A stretch of 43,877 nt of DNA from Phycisphaera mikurensis (GTDB lineage Bacteria; Planctomycetota; B15-G4; JADJEK01), in the NCBI GenBank assembly GCA_020723465.1, contig DYIW01000008.1, positions 1 through 43,877 on the forward strand. Direction: 5' to 3'. Of the stretch, positions 18,337 to 25,745 are shown piece by piece. Made by a program: the position numbers and the translations under genes. Under the pieces are notes generated by a model. It had not been told where the DNA came from. It saw only the letters and a list, made by a program, of their open reading frames with translations, and did not search any database. Positions within the stretch are counted from its first letter, which is position 1. Each line of letters starts with the position of its first letter.

Positions 18337-19244
18337 GGCGCGCGCCGGCGCGCGCCGAGGAGGCGCGCGATCTCTGCGGCCTCCCGGCCCTGCAGGCGTC
18401 CGGACGCGGTCGCGGCCCAGAGCGTGACGCGGGCCGCCAGCCGGTAGGCCGCGAGCAGGTCGGCGGAGACACGCGCGAGCGCCGCGAGGTGCGCGCGCAC
18501 GGTGGTGGCGTCGCCGCGCACGATCGGTCCGGTGAGGGCGCGCGCCGGGCCGAGCCGCTCCAGGTTGTCGAGCGTGCCCCGCAGCAGCGGCCACAGCGGC
18601 GCGGCCGGGTCGCGCGCGAAGGAAGGCAGGGCGCCGAGCAGGGCGGCGGCGAGGTGGGCGACCGCGACCGCGCCGTTCGAGGCCACGGCCGCGGCCGCGT
18701 GGTAGAGCGCCTTCTCCTCGGCCGCGAGGCGTACGGGCCGGCCGCCGGCGAGGCGCGCCAGGGCAGACAGCGCGGCCGCGGTCCCGCGATCGCCCTCGAC
18801 CGCGAAGGTGGAGCCGGGCAGGAGGCGCAGCGCCTGCGCGGGCGAGGCGAAGGTCTGCAGGGGGTGGAGCGAGCCGACCGCCGCGCCTTGCGCACGCAGC
18901 ACCCCAATCGCCTCGCCGGGGAAGGCGCCGGAGCAGTGGAAGGCGATGGTGCCCCGCTGCAGCGGCACGCGCGCGGCGATCTGGTGCGCCGTGCCCTCGA
19001 GCACGCGGTCGATCGTGGCCAGCATGAGCAGGCTGCCGGCCCCGGCCGCGGCCAGGTCGGTCGCGGGCGCGCCCGCGCCGATGAAGCGGCAGGCGCCGCG
19101 CGCGCGCGCCGCGGAGCGCGAGATGACCGCCGCGACCGGCAGGCCGGCCGCGTGCCAGGCTCTTCCCAGGGAACGGCCGACCACGCCTGCGCCCACGATC
19201 ACGAGGCGCCGCCGCGCCAGGCCCCTCGGCATTGCTCCGGCCAT
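18333..19244 (-). CDS. Rossmann-like/DUF2520 domain protein
   Basis: RRLVIVGAGVVGRSLGRAWHAAG, FHCSGAFPGEAIGVLRAQGAAVGSLHPLQTFASP, KALYHAAAAVASNGAVAVAHLAAALL. The ORF extends to 19295; ATG at 19244 preferred. Confidence 0.8.
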   Translation of the reverse strand: MAGAMPRGLARRRLVIVGAGVVGRSLGRAWHAAGLPVAAVISRSAARARGACRFIGAGAPATDLAAAGAGSLLMLATIDRVLEGTAHQIAARVPLQRGTIAFHCSGAFPGEAIGVLRAQGAAVGSLHPLQTFASPAQALRLLPGSTFAVEGDRGTAAALSALARLAGGRPVRLAAEEKALYHAAAAVASNGAVAVAHLAAALLGALPSFARDPAAPLWPLLRGTLDNLERLGPARALTGPIVRGDATTVRAHLAALARVSADLLAAYRLAARVTLWAATASGRLQGREAAEIARLLGARRRAP

Positions 19245-19346
19245 CTCAGCACCGGCCCGCGCCGGGCCGGCCCTCGTCGTCTGTTCTGGCCGCACGCTGC
19301 CGCGCTCCCCTGGCGCTGCAGCGAGTATGCACGGCGCGCGCTCCGG

Positions 19347-19811
19347 CTAGCTCGCCTCGCGCTCGAGCGGCGGCGGCTCGGGATAGTCGCTGAAGTCGTC
19401 GAACTCGTCGATGTCGGGCGCCACGTAGTCGGGCGACTTGGACTTCTCCAACTCGGCGTGGAACGCCTCGAGGATCGACTGCTCGATGAAGCGCCGGCAC
19501 CTCGGGTTGATCGGATGGGAGATGTCGGTGTGCAGCCGCGCCCGCCCGCGGCCGTCCGATCGCGCGCGGTTCGGCGAGAGGCGCGATCCGCACTCGTTGC
19601 AGAACCTCGCCCTGAGGTGGTTCTTGGTGCCGCACTTCTGGCAGCGGTCGGTGAGCTTGCGGCTCGGCATGGCCACGAACGGGCCGTTCGTGCCCTCGAT
19701 GATCTTGATGTCGCGCACCACGAAGTCGTCGTCGAAGGTGATGGTGCAGAAGGCCTGCAGCTTCTCGCTGCGGTTGTCGACGAGCTTCACACGGACTTCA
19801 GAGATCTGCAC
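19347..19811 (-). CDS. spoVG: SpoVG family protein with inserted CX2CX10CX2C zinc ribbon
   Basis: MQISEVRVKLVD...LQAFCTITFDDDFVVRDIKIIEGTNGPFVAMPSRK ... ISHPINPRCRRFIEQSILEAFHAEL is SpoVG; CQKCGTKNHLRARFCNEC is inserted. GTG start preceded by AGGAG. Confidence 0.9.
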   Translation of the reverse strand: MQISEVRVKLVDNRSEKLQAFCTITFDDDFVVRDIKIIEGTNGPFVAMPSRKLTDRCQKCGTKNHLRARFCNECGSRLSPNRARSDGRGRARLHTDISHPINPRCRRFIEQSILEAFHAELEKSKSPDYVAPDIDEFDDFSDYPEPPPLEREAS

Positions 19812-19841
19812 GTGCGTACTCCTCGCACATCTTTCAGCCCG

Positions 19842-20729
19842 TCAGCCGGGCAGGCTTTCGCACAGAAAGATCTCCCCGGCCGCCACAGCCAGGAGTCTGC
19901 GCATGACCTCGACGCCCTGGGCGCGGTCCGCCACCGCCGCGAACATCGCGGAGCCGCTGCCGGTCACGCAGAAGGGCAAGCCCGTCTCACGTGACACTCG
20001 GTCCTGAAGCGCCGCGAGTTGCGGGAATGCCCGGCGGAATGGAACCGCGAGAGCATTTTGAAACCCCGGCGCACCGCGCCCTATCGGACGATCAAGACTC
20101 TTGAGGAACGTTCTTAGGTCGCCCTTAGGTTTTGTCAAGTCTAAGTTTAGGGTTCCGTATACAAGCGCGGTGGAAACGGCGACGCCCGGATAGAGGACGA
20201 CGAAGGTGAAACGGGGACTTCTGTGGCGCGGCAGGGCCTCGATGCGCTCCCCGCGGCCGCGCGCCACCGCCGTGCCGCCGGTCAGAAAAAACGGCACATC
20301 CGAGCCCAGTCCGGACGCGATCTGTTCGAGTCGCGGCTTGGAGAGAGGCTCGCCCAAGAGGTGGTTCACTGCCGCGAGCATGGCCCCTGCATCGGCAGAA
20401 CCGCCCCCCAAACCTGCGCCCAGCGGGATGGTTTTTTGCAGATTCACCGCAAGACCAACGCGCGCGTTCAGCGCAGAGAACAGGGCTTCCGCCGCCCGCA
20501 CCACCAGGTTGGTGCCGTCCGCCGGGCAGGGCCGCCCGGAGACCAGGAGGCGCACCGTTTCGCCCGGGACGCGCTCGACCGCGAGCTCGTCGCACAGATC
20601 GATCGCGTGCATCACGGTCTCGATCTCGTGGAAGCCGTCGGGCCGCTTGCAGAGAACGTCGAGGTAGAGGTTCAGCTTGGCCGGCGCGCGCAGCACCACG
20701 CGGTCGCGGCTCGTCTCGGTGAAGATCAT
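19842..20729 (-). CDS. ispE: 4-diphosphocytidyl-2-C-methyl-D-erythritol kinase
   Basis: LRAPAKLNLYLDVLCKRPDGFHEIETVMHAIDLCDEL, TIPLGAGLGGGSADAGAML, GSDVPFFLTGGTAVARGRGE, FCVTGSGSAMFA. Confidence 0.95.
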   Translation of the reverse strand: MIFTETSRDRVVLRAPAKLNLYLDVLCKRPDGFHEIETVMHAIDLCDELAVERVPGETVRLLVSGRPCPADGTNLVVRAAEALFSALNARVGLAVNLQKTIPLGAGLGGGSADAGAMLAAVNHLLGEPLSKPRLEQIASGLGSDVPFFLTGGTAVARGRGERIEALPRHRSPRFTFVVLYPGVAVSTALVYGTLNLDLTKPKGDLRTFLKSLDRPIGRGAPGFQNALAVPFRRAFPQLAALQDRVSRETGLPFCVTGSGSAMFAAVADRAQGVEVMRRLLAVAAGEIFLCESLPG

Positions 20730-21583
20730 CCGGCGGGCGACCCGAGCAGGGCGTTGTCGATGAGGTGCGTGCCGTCCACGCGCGCGGCCAGGAGCAGGAG
20801 CCCCACGGGCTCGCAGCGCTCGAGGTCCTCGAACGTCTCGGGATCGACCAACGCCAGGTAGTCGACGCTCAGGCCGGGCGGCTCCTCGAGCTCGCGGCGC
20901 GCGCGCGCCAGCAGCGCCGCCGCGCGTCGCTCGCCGCGCGCGTGCTCCGCCCGCGCCGCCGTCAGCGCCCGGCTCAGGCCCAAGGCGCGGGCGCGGCCCT
21001 CCGCGCTCAGGTAGGCGTTGCGGCTGGAGAGCGCCAGGCCGTCCGGCGCGCGCACCGTGGGCAGCACCACGATCTCCACCGGGAAGGCGAGGTCGGCCAC
21101 CATGCGCCGCACCAGCAGGGCCTGCTGCGCGTCCTTCTGGCCGAAGAAGGCCACGTCCGGCTGGACGACGTGCAGCAGCTTCGCCACGACAGTGAGCACG
21201 CCGCGGAAGTGGCCCGGGCGCAGCGCGCCCTCGAAGCGCGCGGCGAGGCGTTCGTTGCTGACGTGCGTGGCGAAGCCGGGCGGGTACATCTCCTGCGCGC
21301 TGGCGCTGAAAATGGCGTCGCAGCCCACCGCGGCGAGCTTGTCCCGATCTCCCTCGAGGTCGCGCGGGTAGCGCTCCAGGTCCTCGCCCGGGCCGAACTG
21401 CAGGGGATTGACGAAGATCGACACCACGACGCGCGCGCAACGCGCGCGCGCGGCCCGCATCAGCGACAGGTGCCCCTCGTGCAGGGCGCCCATGGTCGGC
21501 ACGAAGCCGAGCGACGCCCCCGCGCCGCGCCACGCGCGCGCCAGGCGCGTCATCTCGGCGCAGCCGCGCACGATCGGGATCAT
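20726..21583 (-). CDS. panC: Pantoate-beta-alanine ligase
   Basis: LGFVPTMGALHEGHLSLMRAAR, VSIFVNPLQFGPGEDLERYPR, GHFRGVLTVVAKLLHVVQPDVAFFGQKDAQQ, RAPDGLALSSRNAYLS. Confidence 0.95.
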   Translation of the reverse strand: MIPIVRGCAEMTRLARAWRGAGASLGFVPTMGALHEGHLSLMRAARARCARVVVSIFVNPLQFGPGEDLERYPRDLEGDRDKLAAVGCDAIFSASAQEMYPPGFATHVSNERLAARFEGALRPGHFRGVLTVVAKLLHVVQPDVAFFGQKDAQQALLVRRMVADLAFPVEIVVLPTVRAPDGLALSSRNAYLSAEGRARALGLSRALTAARAEHARGERRAAALLARARRELEEPPGLSVDYLALVDPETFEDLERCEPVGLLLLAARVDGTHLIDNALLGSPAG

Positions 21584-22938
21584 GCGTCCCGGCGCGCGCG
21601 CTGCTCGATGAGCAGCTCGCGGATCGTCTTGCCCGTCACCGGATCGACCATGTCCGGCGCCACGGTGGCGGCCGGCTCGAGGACGAAGCCGCGCTCGCGG
21701 TAGCGCGGGTGGGGCAGCGTCAGGTCGCGCGTCTCGCAAATGGTGCTGCCGTGCAGGATGAGGTCGAGGTCGAGTACGCGCGGGCCGTCCTTGATCGAGC
21801 GGTCGCGGCCGCGACGCGCCTCGATCTTCTGCAGCTCGCGCAGCAGCTCCTCGGGGGCAAGGGCCGTGTCGAGCAGCGCCACGCCGTTCAAGAAGGGCCG
21901 CTGCGCCGGCCCGCCCACCGGCTCGGTCTCGAGCAGCTCGGACACCGCCACGACCTCGGTCCCGCGCAGGCGGCGGAGCTGCCCGAGGGCGAAGCGGATG
22001 TGCGCCTCGCGGTCGCCCAGGTTGGAGCCGAGGGCGACGAGCGCCTCCGTGCCCGCCCCCTCGCCCGCGCCGCGCGGCTCGAGCCCGTTGGGCGCGAAGA
22101 TGCGCCTGCCGGTCATGCGCTCGGCCAGCGCCATGAGCGGCCCGGCCACGGCGTAGCCGCCGAAGCAGAGGAAGAAGAGCGTCTCGTGGTAGGTGGCGGC
22201 GAGGAAGAGGATCACGAGGATGACCACGAGGTGCAGGAAGGGACGCCGCCCGCGGAACCAGCGGCTCACCAGGTGGACGTAGGCGACGCGCGAGATCATC
22301 ATGCCGCCGAGGAGCGGCAGCATCCACAGGTAGGCGCGCACCAGCAGGAGCCGCGTCTCGGCGCTCATGCCCGCGAGCGGCGACTCCTGCTCGAACAGCA
22401 GGAAGGCCGAGGAGGCCACCACGCCGGCGGCCGCGGGCGAGGGCAGCCCGCAGAAGCGTTCGTGCGACTCCTCATCCTCGTCCGTTTCGAGCGTGAAGCG
22501 CGCCAGGCGCAGCGCGGCCGAGATGACGTAGAGCGCGCACAAGAGCAGCACGAACTTCTGGCGGTAGGGCACGCCGGCGCTGGTGAGCGTGTAGTCGTAC
22601 ACCACCTTGACCAGGAAGGCGGGCGCCACGCCGAAGGTGATCAGGTCGGTGAGCGAGTCGAGCTGCGCGCCGAAGTCGGACGACTGCTTGGTCAGGCGCG
22701 CGATGCGGCCGTCGAGCGCGTCGAACAGCATGGCCAGGAGGATCATCCAGGCCGCCCACAGGATGTTGTGCGCGAAGAGCTCGGGCCAGAGCAGCGCGTC
22801 GGCGATCTTGGCGATGGCCAGGAAGCCGCAGAACGTGTTGCCCAGGGTGCAGAGGGTCGGCAGGATGGCGACGGGCTTGAAGCGGGGAGTCATGTTTGTT
22901 CGCGGCGGCCGCGCCGCGTGCCGGGGATCCTCGTCCAT
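21580..22938 (-). CDS. Fusion: CDP-diacylglycerol-serine O-phosphatidyltransferase (PssA) + HPPK (FolK)
   Basis: N-terminal: ILPTLCTLGNTFCGFLAI...LFDALDGRIARLTKQSSDFGAQLDSLTDLITFGVAPAFL (CDP-alcohol transferase motif plus TM segments). C-terminal: VALGSNLGDREAHIRFALGQL...ETEPVGGPAQRPFLNGVALLDT...GRDRSIKDGPRVLDLDLILHGS...LPHPRYRERGFVLEP (HPPK). Confidence 0.9.
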   Translation of the reverse strand: MDEDPRHAARPPRTNMTPRFKPVAILPTLCTLGNTFCGFLAIAKIADALLWPELFAHNILWAAWMILLAMLFDALDGRIARLTKQSSDFGAQLDSLTDLITFGVAPAFLVKVVYDYTLTSAGVPYRQKFVLLLCALYVISAALRLARFTLETDEDEESHERFCGLPSPAAAGVVASSAFLLFEQESPLAGMSAETRLLLVRAYLWMLPLLGGMMISRVAYVHLVSRWFRGRRPFLHLVVILVILFLAATYHETLFFLCFGGYAVAGPLMALAERMTGRRIFAPNGLEPRGAGEGAGTEALVALGSNLGDREAHIRFALGQLRRLRGTEVVAVSELLETEPVGGPAQRPFLNGVALLDTALAPEELLRELQKIEARRGRDRSIKDGPRVLDLDLILHGSTICETRDLTLPHPRYRERGFVLEPAATVAPDMVDPVTGKTIRELLIEQRARRDA

Positions 22939-23004
22939 GTTTCGACGGCCCTTCAGGGTACTGGCCGGCGCCGGGAATATCCACGCGCGCCGCGCCGGAC
23001 CGGG

Positions 23005-23706
23005 TTATCGACCGGCCGCGGCGCGGAACAGGATCGTGTCTCCCGCCTTCACCTTCTCCTTCAGGGAGACGGCGGGCAGGAGGCCGCTGCCCGCCGGCAC
23101 GATCACCTCGGCGTAGGAGCCGAACTTCATCATGCCGATGCGCTGGCCGCGCTCCACCCGGTCGCCCTGCTTCACGTCGAGAACCAGGCGCCGGGCGATG
23201 AGGCCGGCGACCTGGCGCAGAAGGATCCTGCTGCCGTCGTCCAGGCGGATGCCCACGGCGTTGCTCTCGTTCTCGGCCGAGCAGCGCGCGTCGCGCGCGT
23301 CGCGGAAGCGGCCCGGCGTGTAGCGGACCATCTCGACCACGCCGGCCGCCGGGGCGCGATTCACGTGCACGTCCAGGACCGAGAGGAACACGCCCACGCG
23401 CGTTCCCCTGCCCGCAAGGTAGAGCGGCTCGTCGACGTCGAGGACGTTCAGCACCACGCCGTCGGCCGGGCTGACGAGCAGGCCCGCCTCGGCCGGGATC
23501 GTCCGCTCCGGATCGCGGAAGAACCAGAAGACGAACAAGGCGATCACGCAGAGCGGCAGGCCCGCCCACCAGTGTCCGCGGGCGAGGAGGAGCACTCCCG
23601 CGGCGAGCGGCAGCGCGCCGTACAGGATGATCTCGACCGTGCCGAACGACGTGAGCGGAACGCGCGCCATGGGCACACTCCTAACCGTGCGCCGCGGCCG
23701 CGTCAA
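23005..23706 (-). CDS. psd: Phosphatidylserine decarboxylase (short type)
   Basis: FFRDPERTIPAEAGLLVSPADGVV, VGVFLSVLDVHVNRAPAAGVV, ENESNAVGI, GQRIGMMKFGSYAEVIVP (GS processing site). Confidence 0.92.
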   Translation of the reverse strand: MTRPRRTVRSVPMARVPLTSFGTVEIILYGALPLAAGVLLLARGHWWAGLPLCVIALFVFWFFRDPERTIPAEAGLLVSPADGVVLNVLDVDEPLYLAGRGTRVGVFLSVLDVHVNRAPAAGVVEMVRYTPGRFRDARDARCSAENESNAVGIRLDDGSRILLRQVAGLIARRLVLDVKQGDRVERGQRIGMMKFGSYAEVIVPAGSGLLPAVSLKEKVKAGDTILFRAAAGR

Positions 23707-23722
23707 CCGCGGCGCGGGCGCC

Positions 23723-25510
23723 TCAGCGGGCCGCCGCGGGCAGCCCGGTGAGGGTGACGATCCGGTTGTTGCCGTCGCCCAGCGCGAGCGTGCCCGCCTC
23801 CTGCCGCGCTCCGGGCTCGAGCTCTACCGTGCTCTCCACCACGCCGAGGTTGAAGGCGGGCAGGTGCAGGCCCGAGCTTCCCGGCCACTTCAGGTCGACG
23901 AAGTCCTGCTCTCCATCGCGGATATGTGAGCAGACGAACAGCGAGACCGCGTGCGCGCCGCCGAGCGTGTCGCGGGCCGTGAGCCGCGCCACCCAGCCGG
24001 TCGTCACGGGCGTGACATACGGGTTGAACGTGCTGCAGCTGGTGGCGACGTCGACATCGTGGTCGAGTACACAGGTCTCCTGCGTTCCGCAGAGCGCGAA
24101 GGCGTCTCCGGCGGGAGCGGAGAACGACAGCAGCGGCACGGCCGCGGCCGCCCCGTTCCCGGGGACCGCCAGCGCCAGGGCGGCGCCGGAGAAGAGCGGC
24201 CGCTCGGACAAAGAGCCCAGGATCCGGCCCATCCAGGGCGCGGCGTAGCGCTTGCTGCCCGCCACGTAGACCAGCGTCCCGAGCACGCCGCACGAGACCT
24301 CGCCTTCCTCGCTCTCGTACACCATCTGCAGCAGGGGCTCCAGGCTCTCGTACGCTCTCTCCGCGCTGGGAGGGAGGCCGAGCTGCAGCGGAAGCGGGCC
24401 CTGGCTCGCCTCTTCCCCGGAGAACTCCGGCAGCAGCGCACGCCAGTCGAGGAGGGGCCCCGTGAATCCGGCGCACGCCATGGCCGCCAGGTCTTGCAGC
24501 ACGAGAGCATGCTCTCCGCATTCGAAGCTCGCCGGCACCTGCGGCACGGCTTCCAGGGTGAGGGCGAGCAGCATGCCCGGCCGCGTGCGGCCGAGATCCG
24601 GGCTGGCCGCGAGCACGGTCGCGGTTTCTCCCGGCTGCAGCATGCAGCTTCCCGCGACCGTGCAGAAGGCGACGCGCGGCGACTGGATCACCCCGCCGGC
24701 CGCGACCTCCTCCACGCCCTTCTCCGTGGCGATGCGCATGGGCGCGCGCAGGTCGATGTCCTGCAGCGCCTCGAGCCACGCGTCGCGCACCACGAAGCTG
24801 ACCAGCGCTCCGCCGTTCGGGTGGCGGTCGGCGCGGAAGAGGCCCTCCACGCCCACCTTGACCTGCCCGGTCACGGGCTGGTGGATGGCCGCCGCCTCGG
24901 CGATTTCGACGTCGAAGTCCTCCAGGAACGTCCGCCGCGCATACGCCGCCTGGTGCACCGGCATGCCCGAGAGCACGCTCATGCGGAACGACTGCTCCAG
25001 GCGCAGCGTGCCCGCGCGCGCCAGGGCCTCGAGGCGGGCCGAGCCCTCCCGGCCGAGCGCACCGAGCGGCAGGTTGCCGTCCAGAGCCGGCCCCGTGAAG
25101 CCGTAGACGTCCGCCCGCAGCGCGAGGCGCGAGCGCGTGACAAGAGCCACGAAGCCGAGGAGGCGCTCCACCTCGTCCTGCACATCCGGCGGCGCCTCGA
25201 CCACGAGCAGGGTGCGGCCCCCCTCGAAGCCGATCTCGAGCGAGCGGCCGACGTACTCCCATTCCTCGGGCATGATCGTCCTGCGCACCAGGTCGATCAG
25301 CGCGTCTGCACCGAGCGAAATGGAGTCATCCTCCTGCCGCAACATCTCCTCCCCGCGGACAAAACGGTTGGTCAGCGGCTGTGTGTCGATGAGCACGGTC
25401 CCGGCGAAGGGCGGCGGGAGCACGGCGTCCAGAGGATACGCGCGCCGCATGAGGTCGGCGGCGCCGGGTTCGGCCGCCGCGAGCACGAGACACAAGATGG
25501 GTGCGATCAT
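23723..25510 (-). CDS. Secreted protein with secretin N-domain-like segment, otherwise uncharacterised
   Basis: Signal peptide MIAPILCLVLAAAEPGAA; DALIDLVRRTIMPEEWEYVGRSLEIGFEGGRTLLVVEAPPDVQDEVERLLGFV resembles secretin N/NolW-type domains; no secretin pore domain recognised. Confidence 0.6.
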   Translation of the reverse strand: MIAPILCLVLAAAEPGAADLMRRAYPLDAVLPPPFAGTVLIDTQPLTNRFVRGEEMLRQEDDSISLGADALIDLVRRTIMPEEWEYVGRSLEIGFEGGRTLLVVEAPPDVQDEVERLLGFVALVTRSRLALRADVYGFTGPALDGNLPLGALGREGSARLEALARAGTLRLEQSFRMSVLSGMPVHQAAYARRTFLEDFDVEIAEAAAIHQPVTGQVKVGVEGLFRADRHPNGGALVSFVVRDAWLEALQDIDLRAPMRIATEKGVEEVAAGGVIQSPRVAFCTVAGSCMLQPGETATVLAASPDLGRTRPGMLLALTLEAVPQVPASFECGEHALVLQDLAAMACAGFTGPLLDWRALLPEFSGEEASQGPLPLQLGLPPSAERAYESLEPLLQMVYESEEGEVSCGVLGTLVYVAGSKRYAAPWMGRILGSLSERPLFSGAALALAVPGNGAAAAVPLLSFSAPAGDAFALCGTQETCVLDHDVDVATSCSTFNPYVTPVTTGWVARLTARDTLGGAHAVSLFVCSHIRDGEQDFVDLKWPGSSGLHLPAFNLGVVESTVELEPGARQEAGTLALGDGNNRIVTLTGLPAAAR

Positions 25511-25548
25511 CGTTTTCTCCAGGAGCAGTCTTATGCCACTAACCGCCA

Positions 25549-25573
25549 GGATCTGCGCACGGCGCGCAGATCC
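25549..25573. repeat. Perfect 10-bp inverted repeat with 5-nt loop
   Basis: ggatctgcgc-acggc-gcgcagatcc, in a non-coding gap between two minus-strand genes. Confidence 0.7.
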
Positions 25574-25640
25574 CGAGTCTCCTCGCCGAGAGTCGGAGGC
25601 ACACTCGAACGTGTTGAGGCCACCAGTCGTCCGAAGGGTC

Positions 25641-25682
25641 TTCCGGCTTCCAACTACCGACTTCGAACTTCCAACTCGCGGC
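25641..25682. repeat. Degenerate heptanucleotide array, consensus CTTCCAA
   Basis: Six consecutive heptamers: cttccgg cttccaa ctaccga cttcgaa cttccaa ctcgcgg. Confidence 0.6.
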
Positions 25683-25745
25683 GGCGCCGGCCGGACCCGA
25701 CCAGTCAGGGCGGGCTCGTTTGGATGCGGCGCCGCCGCGACGTGT

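Noticed and set aside
21420-21460. Alternating GC/CG tract (cgcgcgcgcaacgcgcgcgcgcgg) that could form Z-DNA or a hairpin
   Set aside because: Lies within panC coding for Arg/Ala/Cys; such tracts are common in this GC-rich sequence.
21709-23751. 680-aa plus-strand ORF
   Set aside because: Antisense to pssA-folK and psd; no domain signal.
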